A stretch of 64,000 nt of DNA from Akanthomyces muscarius (lineage: Eukaryota > Ascomycota > Sordariomycetes > Hypocreales > Cordycipitaceae): assembly GCF_028009165.1 (NCBI RefSeq), contig NC_079245.1, forward strand, positions 186,001 through 250,000, given 5' to 3'. The position numbers were made by a program, and so were the translations under genes. Below are positions 8,905 to 20,492 of this stretch, piece by piece. Under the pieces are notes generated by a model. The model saw only the letters and a list, made by a program, of their open reading frames with translations. It was not told the DNA's origin and did not search any database. Numbering within the stretch: the stretch's first letter is position 1; each line of letters opens with the position of its first letter.

Positions 8905-11436
8905 TATAAAAGCTTACGAAGTACAGATCAATATAATCTATTTAAACGTCGCTTTTAGCGTCAAGTAAATGTCAGAGAATAAAAAAGACTAGTCATATTA
9001 TACGTTATTTAAGGCCAGAGCGGCAGCGTCTTTATACTAGAAACCTCACAGACTGCCAAGACATCGCCAGGCGTGTGGCCATCAGCCTGATTCAGCCGGC
9101 AGCTCGTCCATTCTCCACCAGAGCATACATTATCAACTTCTATAGAGGGATTTAAAGGCCGGCATTGCTTCCAAATAGAGCGCTCGGTGATGAAAATGGC
9201 CAAAATCTCCAGCAAGCTGGGCCTGTGAGGAAGACTGAGCAGGGCACGTGGGGGATGCTGTGCATGTATCACCGTTTGCTTTACTCTCTTTTCTAGGGAG
9301 CAAGCGCCAACGTACATCTGCAAGGCTAGCAGTCAGTTTTGTGGTCCTTGTGGAAGTAAAACTTCAATCATCAATATATTTAGTGTAGAAAGAAGCAGCT
9401 GAGCGTGAGCGTGGGGTGTTCTAGTTGGCAGGGGTGGAAATTGGCGAACCGCTACGGGAATATCAGCCACTTACAACTTATTGCGAAAAGGGGGCTAGCT
9501 CCCCGGATCAGCCTGGGAATGAACGATAAGGCGCCGCAGTCGGGTGGAGATGGCGCATCCCTGCAGCTGGCGCAGATGGTGAGGCGGACCGAAAGTGACA
9601 GACCATGCTGGGAGTAGAGACGATCCTGTCAGGGCTCTGCAAGGCGAGCTCGGGGCTAGATACTCATGGGTCTTTTATGTATAAGCCCCTCATCCATGAA
9701 AATAAACTGCATTAACGTGACTTTTTCCCAGTGCCATACCAATGGCTCAGTCGGTTCCGTATAAGTCAGGGGATAAGACGGATGAGCGACTCCTGCTGTT
9801 CAAATGCACCATCTCCACTGAGGCGCACTCCGTCGTTGTTAGCTTCCCTCAAACAGGGTAAGTATTACTTTGGCCTGCGCCTGGCTGATTTGCCTCAGCA
9901 GCCGTTGCTCGCGTGCGTTGCCCCGTGCCGTGTTATCCGTGTCTCGCTGTACCCATCACCGCAAGCGCGGCAGGAAACGGTACAAAGGAGCTGTGACGCG
10001 CCAAGAAATAAGCTTGAATGGCATTAGCTTTCTGGCTGTTCGCGTCCCCGCCCTAGCCTTGCCGTTGCACCTCCCAACCGCATCACTGCATCTTCCTCGA
10101 GAGAAGAAAAAGTGAAGCAATATCTTATATTCCGAAAGATTCGGCCACAATGACCTCACTCATCGTGATTAACGCTCTTGGCTCTGCATCCCCCGCGCAG
10201 CCAAGCAAAGGGAAATCGACTGGGCGCGCCAAGGGCCGTTCTTGGCCGGAGATGCCACGCAACAGCCGTAAGCTAGGTGGCTAGCAAGCCACACACGCTA
10301 AAGAAATTCTCACAGCTCGCTCCAGTGATCGAATCAGCCAATGACGGCGACCATGAGAACCTCGTGTGTACATCCGCTCGATAATATTCCTTGCCTCGTC
10401 TGTCGACGTTTCGCCTGCCAAGAGTATACTATTAAATAGCCAGGCCAGGATAGACGCCACACTGTCACCTGCGCTTGCAGATATTGACAACCATTAAAAT
10501 AATTCTATGTTTCTGCTACTCCTCACTTTTCTGTGGTTGGAATACGGAAGAATGGTGGTACGCTTGTCATCACTGCTTCGCAGCCAGTTCTAAGTAGCTG
10601 CGCGGACGTGCAAAGTCACGCCTACAGATGGCCTCCATTGCTCCTACTAGATTATGATAGTTAATCATCTACTAACTACCTTTAACTCCACATAATACCA
10701 GTAGGTTGCTTACAGCGCAGTAATCTCGTTGACTGTCGAGTGTCGAGCAAAGGCATGTTAGTAATAACCTGCTACGGTAATTTGATTGTGGGTAGTGAAC
10801 GATCTCTCCCGAGCGTCTGCTCACCCGTACTTTGGCACCTAGACAGTCCATGAACCTTTTTATAATATAGTATTGCAGGTGAAGTATCACGCATCACGCC
10901 TTAAATTTCTTCTTAGCTGGCCTGGAAACTCGCGTATAGCCCATGACGCATCACCGCAGTGACGCAACCAAATTGGGCGCCAGAAGTCGATGGAGCAAGC
11001 CGCCTGTAACTGTCACTCGATCTTGGCGAAGGTACTGCGAGTCAAGGCATGCAAAGAAGTACTTGCGCCAGGCAGTTGGCAGACAGTCTCGCGACATAGG
11101 TGGCGTCGTCGAGTCATAGATAGCCCTTCACCAAGGAGTTGGCTGAATATGCTTTGTATTTAGATATTAAATAGCTTGCAATTAAAACCGGAGGCGATTC
11201 GACATTTCTCTTCCTATTTCTCTACGCCCATGTTGCTGCATGAATTGGCGAGCTCATCAGCTCTACGGGAGATCCTCAGCCAGGCCTAGTGGCCACAGGC
11301 AACGTGACAGCAAATTTCCAACTGGACACAGCTTCCAGGAAATTGGCCCGAAAAGTAATATAGGTCGAGGCCTGTTGTAGTTTTACTTGGGTTTTACTCG
11401 GTGATAAGCTATCGTCGACATCATGCGCTTACATTT
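8905..11436. other. 2.5-kb intergenic region, no gene supported
   Basis: Only short open frames of atypical composition occur here. I recognised no domain, RNA gene or transposon terminus. The sequence is of normal GC content and lacks obvious RIP texture, unlike the flank at the start of the window. Confidence 0.4.
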
Positions 11437-12945
11437 CTAGTCCTCGCCCCAAGGCCCAACATTGGGGCCCTTGAAAAGCTTCCCCCCCTTCCACACCCAC
11501 TTGACATTTTCACTATTTTTGAAAACGGCTATATCCTTGACTGGATCTGCCGTAAGCCCCAGAATATCCGCGTCGTAGCCCGCCTTGAGCTGGCCTGACT
11601 TGGGCGCTTGTCGGCCTAGGGTCAACGGCGCTGTAGCCGTTGCCGCCTTGATCGCTTGCAGCGTGGTCATGCCCATCTTGACGGCGTACTCCATCTCCGA
11701 CGAGTCGAGCCAGCTGGTGTGCGCATCCGATCCTATAGCGATAGTGACGTCCTTGGCGAGCGCCATCTTGTACATGCGCTCCATCTTCTTGGCCACCTGC
11801 TTAATCTTGTCGGCAATCTTTTTGGGAAACACACCTTCAAGGTTGGCAAACCTCTCCAAGACCGCGGCTGTTGGTACTAGAATTATACCCTGTTTCTTCA
11901 TCAGGTCCAAGCACTCCTCATCCGCGTACGTGCCGTGCTCAATCGATGTGACGCCCGCCTTAATCGACGTCATAGTGCCGGGTTTTCCATGGCAATGGGC
12001 GGCCACCGCACGCCCCATGCGCGTCGCCTCATCCACCAGCGCTTCCATCTCAGCCTCGCAAAACTGCGCATCGAGGGGATCATCGTCCAACGACATGACT
12101 CCGCCCGTGGCGAGGATCTTGATGCACTTCGCGCCACGCCGGACGTTAAGCCGCACGGCGCGGCGACACTCGTCGACGCCGTCGGCCAGCGCGCCCCAGC
12201 CCTGGCAGAAGAAGCCCGGCTGGATATTGCTGACGCCAAAGTGCAAGAGGGCGTCGCCAGGGGGCATGTTGAACTGGTCACCGTGGCCGGCGGTTTGGCT
12301 GATGAAGCCGCCGCAGCCATATATGTTGGGGCCAACGATGGACCCGTCGTTGATGGCACTCGCCATCTCGCAGCCAAAACCGCCGCAGTCGCGTAGCGAG
12401 GTATACCCAAGCTGCAGTGTACGCCAGCAGCCGTGGGACAGACGAGCGCCCTGGGAAGCCGGATGCTCGCCGTACGGCCCGTAGGTGAGCATTCGGCTGG
12501 TCGTTTCCGGATCGTTACTCGGTCCGACAATGTGCATGTGCACGTCCCAGAGACCGGGCATCATGTAAGGAACATGATGTGCTTTGTGCGGTGCATCTGT
12601 GTACTCAGCAGGAATAGCATTGCGAGCCCCGACCCAAACAATGGTCTTGGCCTCGACAACGAGGGCGCCGCTGGGAATGGGGTCGCCGTCGCCGGGTATC
12701 AAAAGGTCGGAAGTGATGACGACATAAGATTTCCGCTTCTTGGACAGAGTTGATGCATCTTCTTCGTCGCTTTCGTTGCCGTGGTCTTGTCGGATGCTCA
12801 GCTCGTCGGGCGAAATGCCCAGGCAGCGCATGCCCAGCGCAAGTTGGTTGTGGTTGGGTTGAGGCGCGGCCCGTGCTTCCTCTGTCGGCTGTGCCACTGA
12901 GGCGGCAGAACCAGCATTGTACGCCGTTACGCCGCGTCTAGTCAT
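11437..12945 (-). CDS. Metal-dependent amidohydrolase (Met_dep_hydrolase_A / ochratoxinase-like group)
   Basis: A single exon encodes 502 aa. Residues 1-75 form a poorly ordered extension, and the hydrolase starts at about 75 (YVVITSDLLIPGDG). Metal-centre motifs are all present: DVHMH (first two His ligands), KILATGG with the candidate carboxylated Lys, AAHCHG, SIEHGTY and GSDAHTSW with the catalytic Asp. The C-terminal SGQLKAGYDADILGL closes the amidohydrolase beta-sandwich. Relatives include prolidase-like Xaa-Pro hydrolases and the fungal ochratoxinase; substrate cannot be told from sequence. No signal peptide is evident, so it is probably cytosolic. A shorter start downstream of the extension is possible, for example the Met before RCLGIS. 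Confidence 0.88.
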   Translation of the reverse strand: MTRRGVTAYNAGSAASVAQPTEEARAAPQPNHNQLALGMRCLGISPDELSIRQDHGNESDEEDASTLSKKRKSYVVITSDLLIPGDGDPIPSGALVVEAKTIVWVGARNAIPAEYTDAPHKAHHVPYMMPGLWDVHMHIVGPSNDPETTSRMLTYGPYGEHPASQGARLSHGCWRTLQLGYTSLRDCGGFGCEMASAINDGSIVGPNIYGCGGFISQTAGHGDQFNMPPGDALLHFGVSNIQPGFFCQGWGALADGVDECRRAVRLNVRRGAKCIKILATGGVMSLDDDPLDAQFCEAEMEALVDEATRMGRAVAAHCHGKPGTMTSIKAGVTSIEHGTYADEECLDLMKKQGIILVPTAAVLERFANLEGVFPKKIADKIKQVAKKMERMYKMALAKDVTIAIGSDAHTSWLDSSEMEYAVKMGMTTLQAIKAATATAPLTLGRQAPKSGQLKAGYDADILGLTADPVKDIAVFKNSENVKWVWKGGKLFKGPNVGPWGED

Positions 12946-15298
12946 TTTGAAAATGTTTGAACGCGTAAGCGAGGAGCTCCTGTACGAAAATTCTTGTACG
13001 AAAAGCGTCTTGTTAGTGGAAAGTAGCTTCGGCTTCGTCCACGTATGAGCCGGTCGCAGCCTCGCGCCAGTCCCAAAAGGGGCGGTTGCGGGGTAAAGGA
13101 TCTTTTGTTGGCGGACAGAGAATTAATTGACAGCTCACTGGGTAGTGTCTGTATTTTCTGTCAGGTTTTGAAACTGGCAGAATGCATTCTAGCAGCCGGT
13201 TATCGTGAACAGTGATATATGGGTGCTAGTGCGTCGCCACCTAAGCGCCCAGCGTTGGCTTAGACCGCTCTCACGATATTTGTGATCTACCCAGGGTAGG
13301 ATACGGACGAAAGGAGGCGTTGAGCTACTTGGCCTGTGTATATTCGTCAATCTACTTTCTCAGCCGAGATTGTCTTCTGATACCCAACCACGTCGAGGAT
13401 AGAAAAGTCACCGGTTGAGACAAGTTCTCTCGATCGAGGGTCAATCAATAAATCAATTCAATGTCGGCACGGTTAGAGTGCAATATTCAAGTTAATTACA
13501 AAGGGACAGCTGATTGATAAAAAAAAAACCACATTTTTCTCCGTCTTTCCCTTCCACAATCTCGACCTAATGATCGTCTACTGCGTTGATGATCTGTAGA
13601 TGGCAGAGTTGGCCGACCGCCCAGCTGTTTTTGTCACCGCCTTGCCATTACAGCATGTCTCTAGTTACTGGTACATCTGGCGCGTGAGCCACAAAGGGAC
13701 ACGGCTGAAAACAGAACATTCCACGAAGCGCCGAGCAAACCATCATGTGCTGAGTAGAAAATTTGGCGACGACGGCCACCTTTAATTCTGACTACGGACT
13801 TGGTTCGGTGAGCCATCTGCCGAGCTTGCTACAGAGTGCACGGTCTCCAGTGGATTGCTTGTAGGCGCATGGTTTTAGGCAGCATTCAGTGTCTAAAACA
13901 GCAGTGAACCAGTCAGTATGATACGGTACATTGCTTTCCAAGTCTAGCTGTCCGCTGTCAAGATGAGTAAAATTACATGGCGGCGCCTGTTTCATGGGCT
14001 TGACGGCCCGGGGACAAGGCGGCCGTGCGCAGGAAACATGAAGCCAGAGCATGGACGCGCTCATTTCCGGGCGAACTTGTACCGTTTCTGGGCAGTTACT
14101 GATTGCATCGCGTGTACCGACAATACTGGTAGCTTGATTTGCGCGGGCCGCCGTGTTGAAGAGTTCGTCCAGCATCTCCCAATCCCCCCCCTGATTTCCT
14201 GCCCACCGGCAGCACGGCTATCAAGTTCCTTTTTCGTCAATAATAAACTAGCCCTACGATAGCCATTAGATTGGGAAGGCGGTGACAAACAAGCCAAGAT
14301 GGTAGTTTATGCAGGGGATGGGGTCGCAGTCTGACCGCTCGCGTGGCGAGACAGTTGCGATGGACGGGTGGCGTCTGTCACGCAGAGGTTGCGGCAATAG
14401 GTTGTTTTCAGCCTCTTGTCAGCATAGGCGCAGCGTTGTTCAGTATGGCGTGAGTAGGGAGAAGTCGTCTGTTCCTTTGACCTTTTTTGCACCATTGTTG
14501 AAATTCTTTTCTTTTTCTCGAGCCACAGATACAGGGGCCGGGATCGGGTGAGAGGATGTTGAGAGCCGTTTGTGGGTGGAAAAGCAAAAAAGCAAAAAAG
14601 CAAGCTGATGTTGCTTTTTTTGTCCGTGTACCTGCATTTCTGTCAACTGGTTGGACGTGTGGCAGGTAATTGGGACATGTGTGCCTATTGGAGGGTCGAG
14701 AGCGTAGGGTGGCGGGCGGGGATTGCGGCGGGACGATTGAAAAGAAAAGTGCATCGCAGAATGCTACGCGGCGTGTTTCAGGACTTTTTTTCTTTTCTTT
14801 CTTTCCCAAACTTGCCTCGTGATCTATTCATTTTAGATCTATATGTTTTTTTTTTTTTTGCACTTGTCTGCCCCTCAGCGTTTGAAATATGGAAGAGGGG
14901 GAGAGCGGAACGGAGTGTGGACGCTGAGAGAAGAAGCTCGCTTACGGGGAAACGCTCAAGAGGGAAAGAATCAACAGAGATGGTAGAGGACAATAACGAC
15001 GGGACAAAGAATTGCGAGGATGATGAGTCGAGACGTGGTCAGCGTGGTGAATTGTGGCGTAGGGTGGCGTGGGGTGATGGGCTGGACCTGTGGCCGCCAC
15101 GGCGTACTGTGAGCGTCGGATAGAGATGGGACAATTACAGATGCAAAGGCAGGCAATGTGTGCGTGTCTTGATAATAGTATCCATTTGCGTATGGAGCAT
15201 GCGGAAGGTAGGTTGACGCTTGACAATATCTTTGCGAATAGCCTTTGTGTGTGCCGGGAAATGTAGCGTGGCAGACAGGGATGAGGGCGAGCTGGTGG

Positions 15299-15343
15299 CC
15301 CCTGTGCCCCTCGTGCCCCTGTGCCCCTCGTGCCCCTGTGCCG
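15299..15343. repeat. Minisatellite of CCCCTGTG / CCCCTCGTG units
   Basis: Alternating 8- and 9-base units (period 17) repeat about two and a half times. The array lies in the gene-free stretch upstream of the small conserved gene. Confidence 0.8.
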
Positions 15344-16010
15344 CCTGTGGTTTGCGGCGAGTCCACTAAAAATGCAACCGTCGACACTGCAAATACGCCT
15401 GAAGAAGTTGAGAGGGCTCACCTGTGCCTAGGTAGGTAGGTACCAGTAGCCATTTATAGGGGGCTGCCAGGCAACAAAGAGTGGCCCACCAGCCAATCAC
15501 TTACCACCAGTTGGTCCCCTGTCAAGACTGGACCAGGCCCGGCCTGTAAATAGCCTCGACTGCGCTGTCAAGCTGCGATACATGTGCCCAGGATTGATAC
15601 TGCTGCTTCAGTAGTCAACTGGCTTGGCCTCGCTTTTGCGCCGATCTCGTCCCTCTTTTTCTCGCCCCTCCATATTCCAGGAAATCACCGTCATTTTCTC
15701 CCAGCTTTGTCCAGCGCCCAACCCACTCGTTGTCGTCACTTTTCTCACTCTTTTTCCATCGGTAACCGTTGCTGCCGCTGCCTCCCTCCCGGCGTCCACC
15801 TACCTAACGTTACCTACCTAAATAACTACCGCCCGTTCGCTGCACGTTTTCTGCCGTCTCTCTTCCCCTCCTCGTCTAAATCCATCGCATCTCGACTCCG
15901 TCTGCTTTTCCTCATCCACCACCGGCTCGAAACACCAAGCATTCCTCACCACCCGCGACACCACTAACCCCCTGATTGACGCGGTTTTGGATTTCGTCGC
16001 TCATTGATTG

Positions 16011-16039
16011 CCCCCCCCCCCCCCTTTTTTTTTTTTTTT
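16011..16039. repeat. Homopolymer C then T run
   Basis: A run of about 14 C is followed directly by about 15 T, within a pyrimidine-rich leader. Length here is sensitive to sequencing error. Confidence 0.8.
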
Positions 16040-16564
16040 GTTCGCCCTCGCTCTCTTCGTCGCGACGACCGTCGCCTTCATCTTCTCACCGGGGCTTGAA
16101 ATCGCGCCCGAACCCTTTACCATGCCCGCTTCGCTTGAGTCGTCTCGTCCCATCATGGCCCCTTCGGTACGTTGACCACGATGCCATCTTCTGCCTCCAT
16201 CTCTCAGCAAACCCCTTGCCGCCTTACCACTCTGTCGGGTGCCCTTTGCCTGCCAGCAAATCTCCAAATGTCTCACCCTCCCTCCCCATCCGACCTCTCT
16301 TCATTCTGCGACCTGCCAAGTTGCGACTTGGAGACCCAGACTCGAGCGGCCCCATCCCACACTCGCTGCAATCTTGGTTTTGCGCCAGGATTAGCTGCTC
16401 GCATAAACATGCTATTTCTGCAATCCTTGCGTCGCTAGCAATACCACCCGAACCCCGCCACCAGCCTATATACTCACGACCCTCTCTCTCTTTTTCTCTT
16501 GCCCACTGCTCTCGACCTACCTCCATCCACGGCTTTTACGCACATCCCTCCGCTCGCTGCTAAC

Positions 16565-16897
16565 ATGATGGTCTCAACAAAGGCCCGCACCTCGGTCCGC
16601 TACAGCACATACAGCGTCGCCCCCTCCGTCACCCCGACCTTTGCCACCAACGATTCTGCGCAGGCCGAGTTCCGCGACATTGCCTTCGGCCTCGATCGCA
16701 TGGAGAACAAAGCACTCTCGTCACAGCGCGTTGTTCTTGACGAGGAAAAGACAGACAATATGCGCAAGCTCGCACTCGGTGCCAAGCTCGAGCGCGCCCT
16801 CGACCGTCGCATGAGCTCCCAGGATGCCGTTATGCGTCCCCGTCCCAAGAAGCCCGTCATGTCGGAAAAGCAGCAGCTCGTCGAAAAGGTGGCTTAA
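16565..16897 (+). CDS. Small conserved fungal protein of unknown function (110 aa)
   Basis: ATG is at 16565 (ATGATGG; the second ATG at 16568 is also usable). The stop is TAA. The protein is basic and hydrophilic, predicted mostly helical from about residue 30 to 80 (AEFRDIAFGLDRMENKAL to ALDRRMSS), ending with a Lys/Pro-rich tail and KQQLVEKVA. There is no signal peptide, transmembrane segment or known domain. Third-position GC is high, as in neighbouring real genes, and the upstream leader is pyrimidine-rich, which supports expression. I do not recognise a function. In-frame extension to 16499 exists but begins inside the leader and looks non-coding. Confidence 0.65.
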   Translation: MMVSTKARTSVRYSTYSVAPSVTPTFATNDSAQAEFRDIAFGLDRMENKALSSQRVVLDEEKTDNMRKLALGAKLERALDRRMSSQDAVMRPRPKKPVMSEKQQLVEKVA

Positions 16898-18803
16898 GTC
16901 TCGACGCTTTTGGAATGACGACTCGAATTACCATCATTCCAACTCCCACTCAAAACACACCGCAAACGACCGTCATCTCATCGCGGGGCCGACCGAGTCA
17001 AAACAATGGGCTCGCCGGACACCAACGCATGGCACGCACGAATAGACGATGCGACCACCCAATCCACTCAGCATATACCATGACGCCATGTAACTACTCT
17101 TCGAACATTACAACGGTGGTTTCTTGTCTTCCGCCTTTTTACGCCCTTTTTTTTTGCAATCCGATGATACACCACCCACCCCTTGAGCAAAGGAATAAAT
17201 TTTGAGACTTGACGAAAGAATGGGATACAAAGGCACTGGGTTGTACACTTTTACTGATCTTTGTTGCGTGCCTTGTCATGGCGGGCTCTTTAATCGAGGG
17301 TATTGGTTAAAGGCTACATTTCATCTGTATAGCATCACCAGCACCATTTTGCTTTCTGTTTTTATTTCTCTCTTTTGGAACAGGAGTTGGGCCGGCATTA
17401 TCCATATATCACAAATACATTTCTTCTTCCTTTACTAAAACACTCTGTGCTCTCATCTGAAGCAGTGGAATGTAGTCCAAGCGGAGCCCACCCATTTAGC
17501 CTCGCACCGTTCCGATCTACCAGGCTGGCGGGAGTGCCTAGCTTGAACGCGCGATGCGAGGGTGGGAAAAAGCAAATAAAATGGACGCCTTTGTTTTGTT
17601 CCAAGTGAGCTTGCCGTCGCTTTTTGTCCGCCAGTGGGGCGGGGGAGAATACTCAGACACACTATTTACCAGCGCTTAGAGAAGCAAAAAAGCATCGGAT
17701 GGATCGAAAGGGAAGCTCTTGGTGAGAGACAATAGCACTATTTTTGTCTTGGCACGGTCTAGGGTTGTGCAACAGTTTGCATCAACTATCTGAGACTAAC
17801 ACCTCGCAGGTCAATGGTCGTAGATGAGCTGTGAAATGCCAGTACGGCAGGAGAAAACAAAGCGGCCTTTTCATTGCGAGCTTGGCTACGCAACTTGGTG
17901 TACCATCGCCAGATCTAGCCATGGCGAACGCTAGCCGCCACTCGCGCCGCCCGTGAATTGTACTTAACGTGAGATCCAATTAAGCCCCGCCACAAGACCT
18001 GGACTTGCAGTGGTCTTTTGGCCTGAGAAGGAAATGTGAAACGCATCTTCAGTCTCGCTCTTCCAGCCGCAAAGACGCGGTTGCAGTACATACATACACC
18101 TTCAGACTATAAGCGCAAACCAGTCATTCAGCACTGAGTCGCGAAGAGATGGCTATAAAAGGACTGGTTGTCGCTTTTTGGAAAAAGTGTTTGTTTAATA
18201 GTTAGAGCATACTGCAGTAAAGCATACAGCAAACTCTGGAACATGACCTCCGATGCGAGCGCCATATTTGCCGGTCCTACGGGATAGTCAAGGTGGCTCA
18301 CCAGCGCGCCCAGCAGGTGCTGGCCTGTAATAAATGGTTGGCGCCAGTCCACCAAGCAGCGCTGCATATAAAAACTCGCAAGTCTCGAAATTTCACCTAG
18401 CGATTGAGTTCGAAACCTCAAGGAGATTATCGACTTGCGCAGCAATCGAGGCAGATGCTCCTCTCTGGCGTCCCATACGGTGGCGTCATTGTGATTCCAT
18501 CAGCCCATCATCTGCACGTTTGCGCGATAGACCTGTCATCGCTTGTAAAGTGCTCATGTCAACGTTTTCCACCGATTTGGGTATTAAATCGGGATGAGAA
18601 CGGCCGCTAGGAGGTATTGGTCCGGTCTGCCCGGCTTACTACAAAACATCTCAATGCCCCCAGTGCACGTAAACTTCATTACACGACAAGCTATTCATCC
18701 AAGCCCTACGCTTTAGTGTTCTATTCTACAACCATCTCACTCTGTCGCAAAAGCTTCGAATACCGGAATCTTATCGCGTCATCCCTCAGCTCTATCATTC
18801 GCC
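16898..18803. other. 1.9-kb intergenic region, nothing recognised
   Basis: This holds the probable 3-prime UTR of the small gene and the promoter of the dehydrogenase at 18804. Short open frames have no similarity I recognise. Confidence 0.4.
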
Positions 18804-19864
18804 ATGTCGAAAACTCAAGATGGCAGCTTCAGTGCTGTTCCCGAGGCCCAGGCTCAGAATCTTCCTGGGTTAGTGGGAATCGGTAGAAAATCACGATACA
18901 ACAAGACTGACCGGTTCTGCTCAGCCTCGAAAAGGACATGACGCCGTCCAGCGAGCCTACGAAGCTAGAGGGCAAAAACCAGCACCATGAATATCTTGCT
19001 GCTGGAAAATTAAAGGGCAACAAAGCCTTTATCACAGGCGGCGAGTAAGTAAAAAGGACTGCTCTCCTCTTCTGCGCATATCAAAGCCCCATACTGATAT
19101 TTTTTTTTAGTTCTGGCATCGGGCGCTCAGTCGCAGTCCTGTTTGCTAGAGAGGGGTCCGACGTCACGATAGTCTATCTTCCAGAGGAGGAGGAGGACGC
19201 CAACGACACCAAGAAAATGGTTGAAAAAGAGGGTCAAAAGTGCCTCTTGGTGGCGGGCGACTTAATGGACAATGAAACTTGTCGTCAGGCTGTCGAGAAA
19301 CACGTCAAGGAGTTTGGTGTCATTCACACACTCGTCAACAATGCTTCAAAGCAGATCATGTGTGAAGATCTCGCCGAGATCAACTTGGATGACGTCGAGA
19401 GCACATTCAGAAGCAACATTATACAAATGTTTGCCATTACGAAATACGCATTGCCTCACATGCAGCGAGGCGGATCGTACGTACTCAACCTCCACACTGA
19501 AAATCATCTGCTGACCCGACGATACAGTATCATCAACACAACGTCCACCGTTGCATTTAGAGGAACGGCAGCCATGGTGGACTACTCGGCCACAAAGGGT
19601 GCTATTGTTGCGTTTACCAGATCGCTGGCCAAGCAGCTGGTTCCCAAGGGCATCCGGGTCAACGCGGTAGCGCCCGGCCCTGTCCACACGCCGCTGCAGC
19701 CTGCATCGCGCCCGGCAGAGCAGATGGAAGGGTTTGGGGAAAAGTCGCAGCTGGGACGGCCGGGTCAGCCGAGCGAGATTGCGCCCAGTTTCATCTTCCT
19801 CGCTTCCAAAGACGCAGAGCTGTACTACGGCCAAATTCTGCACGCATATCCTCTCGGGGACTAG
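18804..19864 (+). CDS. Short-chain dehydrogenase/reductase, YdaD/GSP39-like
   Basis: Four exons (18804-18868, 18925-19044, 19111-19476, 19528-19864) join to 296 codons, 295 aa. All introns have GT-AG borders. Classic SDR marks: TGGDSGIGR cofactor loop assembled across intron 2, VNNAS after the fourth strand, Ser190, and the YSATK catalytic Tyr203/Lys207, followed by GIRVNAVAPGPVHTPLQP. The N-terminal KDMTPSSEPTKLEG...GKLKG leader is characteristic of the general-stress SDR group known from bacteria and shared by fungi. It presumably reduces or oxidises a small carbonyl compound with NAD(P)H in the cytosol; substrate unknown. The C-terminus (GQILHAYPLGD) departs from the usual GQ-hydrophobic-HVNGG end. 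The next gene, a zinc ADH, is on the same strand 629 bp away. Confidence 0.9.
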
Positions 19865-20492
19865 CTTTCTGATAAATAAATTTGTTTTGTCCTCTGATGT
19901 ATCTCGGGCACCTGTGAGCACCATCGGGCTAAATGGTCCGGTCCGGAAGCCGCTGGTCCGGGCAGCGACCGTTGTCACCGGCGGCAGTTGCCAAGATAAT
20001 TTGCAAAAAAATATGCCTTCTGAACGGCGAGAAACTGGGAATGTTCACAAATAATAATGCAGGGATCGATCGACGCGGGGATAACGGGTCGTAGTGCCAG
20101 TGTGCGGGGTGTTCTGTACTTGCGTCATTCTGATTCTATGTGCTCATCATCTATATACGATTTTCTACAACGGAGCTCCCACCCATTGCTAAAAGACATT
20201 GAGCCATCGCGCCTTTAGCTCCGAAACTTTGACTATGACGAGAAGAGTAACGCCAATTTATCGATCAGCATTGTAGGCCAAACAAAAACGAAAAGAGATG
20301 GGCGGATCGGACGAATCCACGTCATGTACTAAAGCAAGCGTCATGATCTCGTCAGGCTAGAGGCGCATTATACAGCGACCACGTCGGTGGAAGAATAAAA
20401 GAGGCCATCTGCCGCTTTCGGGCATCGTTCACTCATCGTTGAAGAATACATTGAAACGTTCGCAGCAGAATCAATCCACGTATACCTTTACA
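19865..20492. promoter_or_regulatory. Intergenic/promoter region before the zinc ADH
   Basis: This 628-bp spacer contains the SDR 3-prime UTR and the ADH promoter. A GAATAAAAGAG stretch at about 20391 could serve as a TATA-like element roughly 100 bp before the ADH start. No other motif is clear. Confidence 0.35.

Larger units (their letters stand above)
12946..16564. other. 3.6-kb gene-free region, probably the long regulatory/5-prime leader of the next gene
   Basis: No supported gene. From about 15580 to 16560 the plus strand is strongly C+T-rich, a common feature of fungal promoters and transcribed leaders. It contains homopolymer C and T runs, a GTGCCCCT tandem repeat, and CCTACC/GGTAGG motifs at 15427-15444 and 15797-15820. 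The open frames seen here have no domain and follow the pyrimidine skew. Confidence 0.45.

Noticed and set aside
15299..15343. Possible CRISPR-like array
   Set aside because: It is a short GC-rich minisatellite with no spacers, in a eukaryotic genome.
18404..18434. GTTCGAAAC resembling a tRNA B box
   Set aside because: The flanking bases do not pair into a T stem, and no A box, anticodon arm or acceptor stem could be built.
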